Positions 27,289 to 36,917 are shown, numbered from the stretch's first letter. The stretch is DNA of 64,000 bases from an uncultured Lachnospiraceae bacterium (GCA_905234595.1 CAJOID010000002.1:1-64000), one strand, 5' to 3'. Notes: a model not told the origin generated them from the sequence alone. Program-made: numbers and translations.

Positions 27289-28971
27289 ATGAAACAAAAG
27301 AAAAAACTCAGCCTGCGTATGATGCTCATATTATTCGCAATGGTACCGATGATAACCATCGCTGTTGTACTGGCGATAGTTACTTCCAGGATCATGATCA
27401 ACAACCTTGAACAGAACACTCTGGAAGAGTTAAAGGTAGCTGCTCAGGGACTTCGTGAATACTATGAATACGACATCATCTATGATAACGATCTGGTAGA
27501 CGGATTCGTTGATTATGAACCGGAGCTCTATATTGATAAGATCCATGATATCACAGGGGTTGATCTGACTCTGTTCAGGGACAACGTCAGATTCATGACA
27601 TCCTTAAGAAACGCCGACGGCTCCCGCAATGAAGGAACAACCGCATCCGATGCTGTATGGGCAGCAGTCAGCAAGGGTGAAGACTTCTACTCGGATGATG
27701 TAGTGATCGGTGGAAAAGACTACTATGTGTACTATATGCCTCTTACTGACGGGCAGAAAGTCTACGGTATGGCGTTTTCCGGTATACAGGCCACCTCGAT
27801 CCAGGCGGCTGAGAGACATATAATCCTGCTGGTGGCAGGCATCAGTATCGCCTTCGTGGTATTATTCACCATAATCTCCCTGTTACTCGCAGTCAAAGTT
27901 GCCAATCCCATCAAGGAAGTTGCCGAAGTTATCCGCAAACTCTCCGAGGGAGATGTGAATGTCCGAATCGATGCAAAAACACACATCAGTGAGACATCCA
28001 CACTGATCGAGTCCAGTTCCGACCTGACGGAAATCCTGTCAGATATAGTATCCCGTATACAGGAAGCCATGGATTCTCTGTATGCGATCATAGGTAAAAC
28101 AACAAGCCTCTCCGGTGATGCATCCGAATCCACTGTTCAGATATCCGAAGCAATGGGCGGTCTGGCCAACTCTACAGAGATGATGGCCGAATCGGTACAG
28201 GATATCAATGCAAACATAGTCGATATGGGATCGATAGTGGAAGATGCTCAGTCCACGGTTCGCGGTCTCACCGAGAGCTCAAAGAATATGGAAGCTGCCA
28301 ATTCAGATGCTCTGAAGTGCATCAACGATATCTCCGGCAGTTCCGAGAAATCCGCCATGGCCGTTGAGAACATCACGGAGAGTATTCGCGAGACAAATGA
28401 TGCGGTCAACAAGATCACCGAAATGGTCAACCTGATCTCCGAGATTGCTTCACAGACCAATCTGCTCGCTCTCAATGCTTCGATCGAGGCAGCCCGTGCC
28501 GGCGAAGCAGGTAGAGGATTTGCAGTAGTAGCTGATAACATCAAGAATCTGGCTTCCCAGTCAAACGATTCCGCTGAAGAGATCAATGTAGTCGTAGGAG
28601 AGATCAGTAAACTCTCAAATGCCTGCGTGGAACAGGCCGATTCAGTAAAGAAGCTGATCCTGGATGAGCAGGATATGCTCAATCAGGCAAAGAGCCAGTT
28701 CGATACACTTGACAGCGAGATCGCATCCTCCGTTCAGAATATCGCGACAGTAGAGGAGATCACCGATCAGCTGGGTACCATCAAAGATACTATCGTCAAT
28801 GCCATCTCCGATCTGTCAGCCGTCTCTGAGGAAACCAGTGCGACCAACCAGGAAGTCACTGCTTCCACCACGGTTGTTTCATCCAATGTTAATTCAGTAA
28901 CCTCCAGCATCAGCGATATCAATGTGCTGGCTGACAAACTTAAGGATGCACTGAGTTTCTTTAAGACCTGA
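27289..28971 (+). CDS. Methyl-accepting chemotaxis protein
   Basis: TM, sCache-like sensor, TM, HAMP, and signalling hairpin EIASQTNLLALNASIEAARAGEAGRGFAVVADNIKNLA. Confidence 0.95.
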   Translation: MKQKKKLSLRMMLILFAMVPMITIAVVLAIVTSRIMINNLEQNTLEELKVAAQGLREYYEYDIIYDNDLVDGFVDYEPELYIDKIHDITGVDLTLFRDNVRFMTSLRNADGSRNEGTTASDAVWAAVSKGEDFYSDDVVIGGKDYYVYYMPLTDGQKVYGMAFSGIQATSIQAAERHIILLVAGISIAFVVLFTIISLLLAVKVANPIKEVAEVIRKLSEGDVNVRIDAKTHISETSTLIESSSDLTEILSDIVSRIQEAMDSLYAIIGKTTSLSGDASESTVQISEAMGGLANSTEMMAESVQDINANIVDMGSIVEDAQSTVRGLTESSKNMEAANSDALKCINDISGSSEKSAMAVENITESIRETNDAVNKITEMVNLISEIASQTNLLALNASIEAARAGEAGRGFAVVADNIKNLASQSNDSAEEINVVVGEISKLSNACVEQADSVKKLILDEQDMLNQAKSQFDTLDSEIASSVQNIATVEEITDQLGTIKDTIVNAISDLSAVSEETSATNQEVTASTTVVSSNVNSVTSSISDINVLADKLKDALSFFKT

Positions 28972-29008
28972 TATTCACTTATCAGATCTGATAGATGCGC
29001 AAATGAAG

Positions 29009-29037
29009 AGGCGGTCCGGGTTTTCCGAACCGCCTTT
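29009..29037. terminator. Intrinsic terminator between the convergent MCP and flagellin-like genes
   Basis: AGGCGGTCCGG GTTTT CCGAACCGCCTTT stem-loop. Confidence 0.75.
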
Positions 29038-29081
29038 GATAATGTCTGATAACTGTTATTAACAGAAGATCGCATCACCGG

Positions 29082-29852
29082 TCACTGGAAGAGGCTGATC
29101 TTGCTTCTCTCCTCGTCTTCCTGACGTTTCTTCTGCATAGCCAGCTGTACATCCTCCAGAGTACGCTGTTTCTGGAGTCTCTGGATATAGTCGCCATACT
29201 CGGTATCTCCGGTACGGCTCTGTGCTGCTGTTGTGTTGTAGGTTACGACATCGTTATATCCGATAGCTGCTTCAAAAGCATTGGTCTGTGCACCCAGCTG
29301 TGCGCGACCCTTATTGATCATGCTCATCGCATTGTCAATAGCTTTGAGGTCAAAATCACCGGTCACATCAAAATCGGATATTCCGAGAGCATCCAGGGTG
29401 GCATTTACTGTCTCAAATGAACGCTCGGTACCGTTCGCATCAGAAGCCAGACGGAATACTTTACCTTCTTCATTATCAAGGAGCGGTACACCGTTATAAT
29501 TGGTGCGCTCGGCTATCTCTGCGATACCCTGCTTTAATCCGTCAATCTCGCCCTGAATATACTCTCTATCCTCTGAAGATAAAGTACCATTGCTGGCCTT
29601 AACTGCCAGTTCACGCATTCTCTGCAGATTCTCGGTGATCTCTGCGGTAGCTCCGTCAGCGATATTAAGAGCATTCGTAGCTGCCTTCATGTTCTCGGTG
29701 CCTGCATTGTATCCGCCGATCTGTCTCTGCTGTTCCTGAAGGATCGCCATCTCCGATGCACCCTGAGCAGCAGTCTGGACCTTGCTTCCGCTGGATAATG
29801 CCGAATATACATAACCGGGAGCTCCTATTCCTATTCCGTTTACTCCACTCAT
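29082..29852 (-). CDS. Flagellin-like protein (short, no D2/D3)
   Basis: YSALSSGSKVQTAAQGASEMAILQEQQRQIGGYNAGTENMKAATNALNIADGA resembles the flagellin D0/D1 N-terminus; LGAQTNAFEAAIGYNDVVTYNTTAAQSRTGDTEYGDYI resembles the C-terminus. ATG at 29852 with SD GGAGG. Confidence 0.82.
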   Translation of the reverse strand: MSGVNGIGIGAPGYVYSALSSGSKVQTAAQGASEMAILQEQQRQIGGYNAGTENMKAATNALNIADGATAEITENLQRMRELAVKASNGTLSSEDREYIQGEIDGLKQGIAEIAERTNYNGVPLLDNEEGKVFRLASDANGTERSFETVNATLDALGISDFDVTGDFDLKAIDNAMSMINKGRAQLGAQTNAFEAAIGYNDVVTYNTTAAQSRTGDTEYGDYIQRLQKQRTLEDVQLAMQKKRQEDEERSKISLFQ

Positions 29853-29912
29853 ATCGTTTCCTCCGAATATATACAATACAACTGTTGAGTCAATTCTTCC
29901 TTGGGAATCTTA

Positions 29913-29941
29913 ATTATATTAATTTTCTGACAATTTGTCAA
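29913..29941 (-). promoter_or_regulatory. Perfect-consensus sigma70 promoter of the flagellin-like gene
   Basis: Minus strand TTGACA (29936-29941), 17 bp, TATAAT (29913-29918). Confidence 0.85.
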
Positions 29942-29963
29942 CTTCCCCGCGGTTTGCTACAAT
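29935..29963 (+). promoter_or_regulatory. Sigma70 promoter of capA-like gene, overlapping the divergent promoter
   Basis: TTGTCA (29935-29940), 17 bp, TACAAT (29958-29963). Confidence 0.7.
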
Positions 29964-29970
29964 ATGTGGC

Positions 29971-31143
29971 ATGAAGAACAGTTCAGTACTTACCTTCACC
30001 GGTGATATCGGATTCGATAAATATATGAAGGATAAATGGAAAGATAAAGCTCTTCTTTCGGAGGAAGTCTCTTCATTTATCGGGGACAGCGACCACGTCA
30101 TAACAAACGTGGAAGGTCCGCTCTGTGACTTAAGCTCGTCCGATCCGGGCGGCAGGGATGCTGCGGCAGCGGCACTCATGCACAGCATGGATCCCGGAGT
30201 AAGTCAATTCTTAAGCGGGATCGGTTCGGATATCTGGAACATATGCAATAACCATATAATGGATTCCGGTGCCGTCGGCATGGAAAGCACACTTAAACTT
30301 GCTGCCGGTTGCAAAGCACAGACTCTCGGCGCAGGTATGAATATTGAAGAAGCATCTGCTCCCGTCATTCTGGAAGAGGCCGGCGGAATAGGAATGATAG
30401 GTGTCGGTTATCAGCGTGCCTGCAGAAAAGCAGATGATAAAACACCGGGATGTTTTTCCTGGAGTGATACTGATCTTATAAGAAAACGTATATCTGAGAT
30501 AAGGGAAACCTGCCGCTGGTGCATCGTAGTTGCCCATGCGGGCGAAGAATTTACGGCCCTGCCGTCGCCGTATACAAGGGACCGGTACATCTCATTTCTT
30601 GATATGGGGGCTGACATCGTTGTAGCCCATCATCCGCATGTCGTCAACAATTACGAACTCATCGGCGACAAAGCCATATTCTATTCTCTCGGGAATTTCA
30701 TATTTGACACCGATTATCAACGCAGTCAGATGTATACGGAATACGGTGTGCTGCTTAAGATAAGATTCACAAACGAGGCTTTTTCCTTTGAGCCTCTCTG
30801 CATAAAGATCGACCGGAACTCTGAAACGATCGTTTCAGAGGATATGCTGCCGATATTTACGGATGTGCCGGCAGATGCATACGAAGAACTCAAAGGCCTT
30901 GCCGCCAGAGTTCTCATCGAGAACACCAAACGCCAGCTTCGCTATATGAAGCCCGGCGAATTTGCAAATGCTTCTGAAGATGGTTTTGTCCGTAATTTCT
31001 ATGAACCGCTCAGAAGCGGCCGGGTCCCCGGCGAGACACTCGACATGCAGATCATCTATCCACTGTCTTTGACCTGCACCGGCGATGTGCACGTACCTGC
31101 AGGCATGCAGGGAGTTGTAGACCACATGCTGTCACAGCTGTAG
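29971..31143 (+). CDS. CapA-family (PgsA-like) metallophosphatase-fold protein
   Basis: LTFTGDIGFDKYM, TNVEGPLC, ICNNHIMDSG, VVAHAGEEF, DIVVAHHPHVVNNYEL, IFYSLGNFIFD. Confidence 0.9.
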   Translation: MKNSSVLTFTGDIGFDKYMKDKWKDKALLSEEVSSFIGDSDHVITNVEGPLCDLSSSDPGGRDAAAAALMHSMDPGVSQFLSGIGSDIWNICNNHIMDSGAVGMESTLKLAAGCKAQTLGAGMNIEEASAPVILEEAGGIGMIGVGYQRACRKADDKTPGCFSWSDTDLIRKRISEIRETCRWCIVVAHAGEEFTALPSPYTRDRYISFLDMGADIVVAHHPHVVNNYELIGDKAIFYSLGNFIFDTDYQRSQMYTEYGVLLKIRFTNEAFSFEPLCIKIDRNSETIVSEDMLPIFTDVPADAYEELKGLAARVLIENTKRQLRYMKPGEFANASEDGFVRNFYEPLRSGRVPGETLDMQIIYPLSLTCTGDVHVPAGMQGVVDHMLSQL

Positions 31144-31239
31144 ACCTGTATTAAAAAAAGACCCCTATACCATTTCTGATATAGAGATCTTTGTTTGTCA
31201 TCTTAACTTAATGACATTGCCCTCATAGGCTTCTTATAA

Positions 31240-31311
31240 CGTTCCCTGCGAGAATCGAACTCACAACTGGGGCTTAGGAGGCTCCTGTTATATCCATTTA
31301 ACTAAGGGAAC
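31240..31311 (-). tRNA. tRNA-Arg(CCU)
   Basis: 72-nt cloverleaf: acceptor GTTCCCT/AGGGAAC, D-stem GTTA/TAAC, anticodon loop CTCCTAA (anticodon CCT), T-arm GTGAG-TTCGATT-CTCGC, discriminator G. One A-C mismatch in the anticodon stem. Confidence 0.9.
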
Positions 31312-31398
31312 CGATTGCGTCCCGTCTGTTACCGACGGAGCACAAGCATTATCTTACACAAATAATCGGTATTTGACAACACCGTAAACAGAAGGAAT

Positions 31399-32283
31399 TT
31401 ACAACTCCGGATGCAGCACCGCACCCTGAAGCCATATCGATCCCTTGAAACGCCGGCCTTCCGCGGGTTCACCGACCAGATCCTGCTCATTGATGCAGAC
31501 ATCCATATTCATATCATTGACCAGAAGGACGAGTCTCCAGATCTTCTCTCCGGTCAGGCTGTTCTCGACCAGATTGCATTCCTGGATCTCGCCCAGAATG
31601 GAATACTGGTCGCACTCTACACCGTATGGCATAAAATATGAATCTACCAGTGAAAAAACATCCGTCTCACGGATACGGTCTTTCAGCGTGGCATATCTGT
31701 CCATATCTTCCATAGTGATGGTATCGATCGCTTCTTCGTCACCGTCTTTGGCCTTATTGAGAAGCTGAAGGCGCTCGAGAGATGCCCTGCGGATCTTGCG
31801 CATATCTCTCTCATTCTTGGCGATAGGCAGGATGATCGAACCCTGTACGGATAATCCCGACAGGCTGAGGGATGTACCCAGCAGAGGCAACTTGTCCGAA
31901 TTCAGAATCTTCACATACGGAACCATATTCTGCAGATAGAAGATCAGTGATACTCCTATCTTATAGTCGTCACAGATGCCGGCGAAAGACAGCTGTCCGG
32001 CATGTCTCTCAACCGTGATATCTTCCAGTGAACTGATCTGTGTACCCGTCAGGTACGGATAGTAGTAGTCATAGGAAAAATTTTCCTCACCGTCGAACAT
32101 GCCGCAGACTCCCACACCTATGCCGGGAGCGAAGTCTTTATCGAACTCGGCCAGGAACTCGTCTTCTCCATATGAAGTATAAGCTCTGCGGGTAGGGTTC
32201 AGGATCACATCCGTGATCAGTTTCTGCTGGTCTTTTCTGTCAGACAGCCCTGCGAACCCCACCGCCCGCATGAATTTGTGCAT
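31399..32283 (-). CDS. DUF3881-family protein
   Basis: MHKFMRAVGFAGLSDRK... with the recognised family layout; 294 aa soluble protein. Confidence 0.75.
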   Translation of the reverse strand: MHKFMRAVGFAGLSDRKDQQKLITDVILNPTRRAYTSYGEDEFLAEFDKDFAPGIGVGVCGMFDGEENFSYDYYYPYLTGTQISSLEDITVERHAGQLSFAGICDDYKIGVSLIFYLQNMVPYVKILNSDKLPLLGTSLSLSGLSVQGSIILPIAKNERDMRKIRRASLERLQLLNKAKDGDEEAIDTITMEDMDRYATLKDRIRETDVFSLVDSYFMPYGVECDQYSILGEIQECNLVENSLTGEKIWRLVLLVNDMNMDVCINEQDLVGEPAEGRRFKGSIWLQGAVLHPEL

Positions 32284-32306
32284 ATGTATCCTCTGTGATG
32301 AGTGTA

Positions 32307-33596
32307 TTATTTCTCGGGTATAAGTACTTCTTTGCCACCCATGTACGGTCTGAGAACTTCGGGGATAGCAACCGATCCGTCTTCCTTTAAATTATTCTCA
32401 AGAAAAGCGATCAGCATTCTTGGCGGTGCCACAACAGTATTATTAAGTGTGTGGGCAAAATACTTTTCTCCGTCCTCGCCTTTGATCCTGATGCGAAGTC
32501 TTCTGGCCTGGGCATCTCCCAGATTGGAGCAGCTTCCGACCTCAAAGTATTTCTTCTGTCTGGGCGACCATGCTTCAACATCATAGGACTTAACCTTCAG
32601 ATCGGCAAGGTCACCGGAGCAGCATTCGATCGTTCTGACCGGTATGTCCATGGATCTGAAGAGATCGACAGTATTCTGCCAAAGCTTATCGAACCACATC
32701 GGCGATTCTTCGGGCTTACATACCACGATCATTTCCTGTTTCTCAAACTGATGTATACGATATACGCCTCTTTCCTCGATTCCGTGAGCTCCTTTTTCCT
32801 TGCGGAAGCAGGGCGAATAGCTTGTAAGAGTCTGTGGCAGCTCAGCTTCGGGAATCAACTGGTCAATAAATTTACCTATCATGGAGTGCTCGGAGGTACC
32901 TATAAGATACAGATCCTCACCCTCGATCTTATACATCATGGCATCCATTTCGGCGAAGCTCATAACACCGTCAACCACAGCGCTTCTGATCATAAAAGGA
33001 GGAATACAGTACTTGAATCCTCTATCTATCATGAAATCCCTTGCATATGCAAGTACCGCCGAGTGGAGTCTGGCTATATCACCCATCAGATAATAGAATC
33101 CGTTACCGGCAACTCTGCCTGCAGCGTCCATATCGATACCGTTAAATCTTTCCATGATCTCGGTATGATAAGGTATCTCGAAATCGGGAACCACCGGATC
33201 GCCGTATCTTGTGATCTCCACATTCTCGGAATCATCTTTTCCTATCGGAACCGAAGGATCGATGATATTCGGAATGGTGAGCATGATCTTGCGGATCTTT
33301 TCCGACAGTTCGGTCTCATCTGCCTCCAGTTCGGTAAGTCTCTCGGCATTTGCAGCTACCTTGGCTTTGAGTGCTTCGGCCTCTTCCTTTTTGCCCTGAG
33401 CCATCAGCGCACCGATCTCCTTGGAGATCTTGTTACGGTTGGATCTGATGTCATCGGCTTCCTGCTGGGTGGCACGGCTCTTTGCATCGAGCTCTATTAC
33501 CTCATCTACCAGAGCTAACTTGTCATCCTGGAATTTCTTTTTGATGTTCTCCTTGACTGCGTCAGGATTTTCTCTCAAAAACTTGATGTCTATCAT
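32307..33596 (-). CDS. serS: Seryl-tRNA synthetase
   Basis: MIDIKFLRENPDAVKENIKKK, LIGTSEHSMIGKF, PCFRKEKGAHGIEERGVYRIHQFEKQE, SCSNLGDAQARRLRIRIK. Confidence 0.97.
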   Translation of the reverse strand: MIDIKFLRENPDAVKENIKKKFQDDKLALVDEVIELDAKSRATQQEADDIRSNRNKISKEIGALMAQGKKEEAEALKAKVAANAERLTELEADETELSEKIRKIMLTIPNIIDPSVPIGKDDSENVEITRYGDPVVPDFEIPYHTEIMERFNGIDMDAAGRVAGNGFYYLMGDIARLHSAVLAYARDFMIDRGFKYCIPPFMIRSAVVDGVMSFAEMDAMMYKIEGEDLYLIGTSEHSMIGKFIDQLIPEAELPQTLTSYSPCFRKEKGAHGIEERGVYRIHQFEKQEMIVVCKPEESPMWFDKLWQNTVDLFRSMDIPVRTIECCSGDLADLKVKSYDVEAWSPRQKKYFEVGSCSNLGDAQARRLRIRIKGEDGEKYFAHTLNNTVVAPPRMLIAFLENNLKEDGSVAIPEVLRPYMGGKEVLIPEK

Positions 33597-33614
33597 TTCT
33601 TCTTCTCCTCATCA

Positions 33615-34670
33615 TTAACTGATATCTTCTATGAATAAAGTAGTATACTTCAGCAGATCCTTGATTATGATATTCTTGACCGGATTGCCTTCCTTGTTCT
33701 TAATGATCCGGATAACCGGTCTGTCGGGGAACTCCCGGTTCTGTCTGAGCACCACTGCTACCTCGCCGTCGCTGGTCTGGACATAACTTCCTACCGGATA
33801 TACGGCTATCAGAGCCAGGAAGTCATCAACTATATCTCTCTCGAATTTGGTTCCCTTGTATATCTTCAGGTACTCGAGGGCTTCATAAACCTTAACTCTT
33901 TCGCACCCTATACCGCAGATGAATTCATCAAAAACATCGCAGGTCTGTAATATCTTACAGGCTTCACTGGTATCTACACCGGTAATTCTGAACGGATATC
34001 CGCTTCCGTCGATCCTCTCATGATGATACCGGATCATATCCTTGGCTGCATCGGAGAGCCAGTCCTCATCTTTCACTATATGATATCCGATGAGGGGATG
34101 CTTCTTATACATTTCAGCATCCTTTTCACTCATATCATATATCTCGCGGTTCTCGTATTCGATCTGCAGATCCCTCAGTCCGATCTCATGAAGAAGTGAT
34201 GCAACTCCGATATCATGTACCTTTTCCTCACTCAGCTTACGCTTGAGGGCTATCAGAGTAGATATCGAACACACCGAGATACAATGTTCATATATATCGG
34301 CACTGCGTCGTCTGATATCATAGAGTTTCTCAACCACGTCATCCTCTTCGAGGATATTGCTGATGATCACATCCGCTGTTTCGCTTAATTTGAACAATTC
34401 CGAGTTATCGGTGAAGTTGTGTTTTTCAATAACCGATTGTAGGGTATTGTGTACCTCTTTACGTACGTCCTGCTTAAGGATCTCTACCTCACCCGGTATA
34501 TCCTCGGTTCGGATATAAACCTCGGTAACGTTACTCTGCTTAAGTCTGGCTATGATATCCGTGGTCAGGCTGGTATCTGCCGCCAGCAGTACGGTATAAT
34601 CCGAGTTAAGTACATCTATAGCCAGTATGTCGGATTCTTTGAGATCTTCAATCCGAATTAATCGCATCAT
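33615..34670 (-). CDS. HD-GYP-type phosphohydrolase domain protein
   Basis: LLHEIGLRDL, YHHERIDGSGYPFRITGVD, CDVFDEF. Confidence 0.85.
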   Translation of the reverse strand: MMRLIRIEDLKESDILAIDVLNSDYTVLLAADTSLTTDIIARLKQSNVTEVYIRTEDIPGEVEILKQDVRKEVHNTLQSVIEKHNFTDNSELFKLSETADVIISNILEEDDVVEKLYDIRRRSADIYEHCISVCSISTLIALKRKLSEEKVHDIGVASLLHEIGLRDLQIEYENREIYDMSEKDAEMYKKHPLIGYHIVKDEDWLSDAAKDMIRYHHERIDGSGYPFRITGVDTSEACKILQTCDVFDEFICGIGCERVKVYEALEYLKIYKGTKFERDIVDDFLALIAVYPVGSYVQTSDGEVAVVLRQNREFPDRPVIRIIKNKEGNPVKNIIIKDLLKYTTLFIEDIS

Positions 34671-34701
34671 GATTCTCCCTTATAGTATCGCCGGTCACTG
34701 A

Positions 34702-35220
34702 TCAGTCATTCCCGCCGTTTAATGCGCTGTCCAATGACTTCTGTTCCTCGGCACCCAGATCAATCTCGCATCTTCCGCCCTTGATCTGCTTTAGATAATT
34801 ATAGCATCCTGCGGAACTGTGTACAGAATTAAGTATGAATCCGTCATTGTCTTCATTCAACAGGGTCAGGCAGAAACTGAGCTTACCTCCCATTTCCTGA
34901 AAAGCATCATACCTGTTGATCGAGCACTTCTGATATACGCCCCTCATCTGTTTGTAGAGACTGCGGATGTCGCGTCTGTTATCGTTTATCTGTTCCTTCA
35001 TCGATTTATTGTCCTCGAACAGACCTACTATTTCAGACTCCAGACTCTTCACGTTCTTGCCTGTCATGAATTTCCTGTAATTCTTCTTCAGCTTATTTGA
35101 ACTGATCAGGAGTATGACAGTCAGGACCGTTAATACCAGAACCATAACCGACAGTATGATCAGCAGGATACTAAGGTCCATATTACCCAGACCCATATTT
35201 TCCAAAATCGTGTATTTCAT
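34702..35220 (-). CDS. DUF4446-family protein
   Basis: N-terminal TM; KCSINRYDAFQEMGGKLSFCLTLLNEDNDGFILNSVHS signature. Confidence 0.85.
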   Translation of the reverse strand: MKYTILENMGLGNMDLSILLIILSVMVLVLTVLTVILLISSNKLKKNYRKFMTGKNVKSLESEIVGLFEDNKSMKEQINDNRRDIRSLYKQMRGVYQKCSINRYDAFQEMGGKLSFCLTLLNEDNDGFILNSVHSSAGCYNYLKQIKGGRCEIDLGAEEQKSLDSALNGGND

Positions 35221-35234
35221 AATAGCTCCGTTAC

Positions 35235-36146
35235 TTATTTAGATATGGCAGTCAAAAGTGAAGTGATACGGTCAAGATCATCATGGGAGTAGAAATCGAT
35301 CTCAAGTTTACCGCTTCCGTCACCTTTAGCTGCGATCTCTACCTTGGTTCCTACTGCCTTCTTGAGTTTCTCTTCATACTCACGGTAGATAGTATCTAAA
35401 GCCTCATCCTTTTTATTCTTATTCTTCTTGATCGCTGTCTTACCCAGATCCTTGACCATCTTCTCAACATCACGTACATTGAGTCCCTTATCCAGAATCT
35501 GTTGAGCCAGTTCATATTGAACATCCGGATCATCAACAGGGATCAGTGCTCTGGCTGCTCCTTCACTGATCAGTTCTTCAATGATCATCTGCTGAACATT
35601 GTCACACAGCTTGAGCAGACGGATTGAGTTAGTTACTGCAGAACGGCTCTTTGAAACCTTCTCTGCAACCTCATCCTGTTTCATATTAAACTCTTCGAGC
35701 AGTTTCTTATAAGCCAGTGCTTCCTCGATAGGGTTCAGATCCTTACGCTGGATATTATCTATAAGGGCAATCTCGGCAATTTCCTGTTCAGTGTAATGCC
35801 GGATGATCACAGGTACTTCCTTCAGACCGGCTATCTGTGCAGCACGCCATCTGCGTTCGCCGGCTACTATCTCATAGTGGTCTTTTCTGTCCTGTACAAT
35901 GATCGGGTTCAGGATCCCGTGCTGTTTGATGTTATCAGCCAGCTCCTGGAGTTCATCTTCATTGAAGTGCTTACGTGGCTGATCACGGTTGGGTTCAACT
36001 TTGCTCCACTTTACGATGACGATCGCTTCGCCTTCTTTTGCATCCAGTACCGAAGGTACTGCATCATTCTTACCGCCGGCCTTACTTCCGGTGGGTATCA
36101 GTGCATCCAGTCCTTTGCCTAATCCGCCCTTACCTTTGGCTGCCAT
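35235..36146 (-). CDS. parB: Chromosome partitioning protein ParB/Spo0J
   Basis: GLGKGLDALIP, PNRDQPRKHFNEDELQELADNIKQHGILNPIIV, YEIVAGERRWRAAQIAGL. Confidence 0.96.
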   Translation of the reverse strand: MAAKGKGGLGKGLDALIPTGSKAGGKNDAVPSVLDAKEGEAIVIVKWSKVEPNRDQPRKHFNEDELQELADNIKQHGILNPIIVQDRKDHYEIVAGERRWRAAQIAGLKEVPVIIRHYTEQEIAEIALIDNIQRKDLNPIEEALAYKKLLEEFNMKQDEVAEKVSKSRSAVTNSIRLLKLCDNVQQMIIEELISEGAARALIPVDDPDVQYELAQQILDKGLNVRDVEKMVKDLGKTAIKKNKNKKDEALDTIYREYEEKLKKAVGTKVEIAAKGDGSGKLEIDFYSHDDLDRITSLLTAISK

Positions 36147-36158
36147 AGTGTTCCCTCC

Positions 36159-36917
36159 TTAACCTCTGATCACTTCTTTTGCCAGATTGATATATGCTTC
36201 AGCGCCGGCTGATCTGGGATCATATTCCGTTATCGGCTTTCCATAGCTCGGTGCTTCCGCCAGTCTTATGTTCCTGGGTATTACAGTTTCATATACTCTG
36301 GCCTGTATATTTGACTTAACATTATCAACTACCTGTGCCGAGAGATTAGTCCTGGAGTCATACATGGTGAATACGACTCCCTCCAGATCCAGTTCCGGAT
36401 TAAGTCCGCTCTTCACCAGATTTACTGTATGGATCAGCTGACTCAAACCTTCCAGTGCATAATACTCACACTGTATGGGAACCAGCACAGTATCAGCGGT
36501 GGTCATTGCATTGACCGTAAGCATACTCAGTGAAGGAGGACAGTCAATTATAATATAGTCATATTTATTCTTCACCCACTCTACTTCATTTCTTAATACG
36601 AAATTTCTGTTATCATCATCTATCAGTTCGATCTCAACTGCTGCCAGGTTAACGTTTGAAGCTATCATATCTATATTCTCTTTTACATTTTTAATGATCG
36701 CTTCTTCCGTAGAACAGCTTCCGAGCATCAGTTCATATACTGTATTCTCTACTTCGTTTTTGTTTACTCCGAAACCACTGGTCATATTTCCCTGGGGATC
36801 TGTATCTATCACCAGAATTTTCTTTCCTAATTCTGCCATCGCAGCAGACAGATTTATGGCCGTAGTTGTCTTTCCTACTCCACCCTTCTGATTGGTTATT
36901 GCAATTGTTTTTCCCAT
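36159..36917 (-). CDS. parA: Chromosome partitioning ATPase ParA/Soj
   Basis: MGKTIAITNQKGGVGKTTTAINLSAAMAELGKKILVIDTDPQGN. Confidence 0.96.
   Translation of the reverse strand: MGKTIAITNQKGGVGKTTTAINLSAAMAELGKKILVIDTDPQGNMTSGFGVNKNEVENTVYELMLGSCSTEEAIIKNVKENIDMIASNVNLAAVEIELIDDDNRNFVLRNEVEWVKNKYDYIIIDCPPSLSMLTVNAMTTADTVLVPIQCEYYALEGLSQLIHTVNLVKSGLNPELDLEGVVFTMYDSRTNLSAQVVDNVKSNIQARVYETVIPRNIRLAEAPSYGKPITEYDPRSAGAEAYINLAKEVIRG

Noticed and set aside
31240-31311. tRNA-Arg as an integration site for a mobile element
   Set aside because: No integrase, phage gene or repeated tRNA 3' end found nearby.
32451-33518. 355-aa plus-strand ORF antisense to serS
   Set aside because: Fully inside serS on the other strand, no recognisable domain; spurious.
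33597-33614. T-box leader upstream of serS
   Set aside because: Only 18 nt separates serS from the upstream gene; no leader present.
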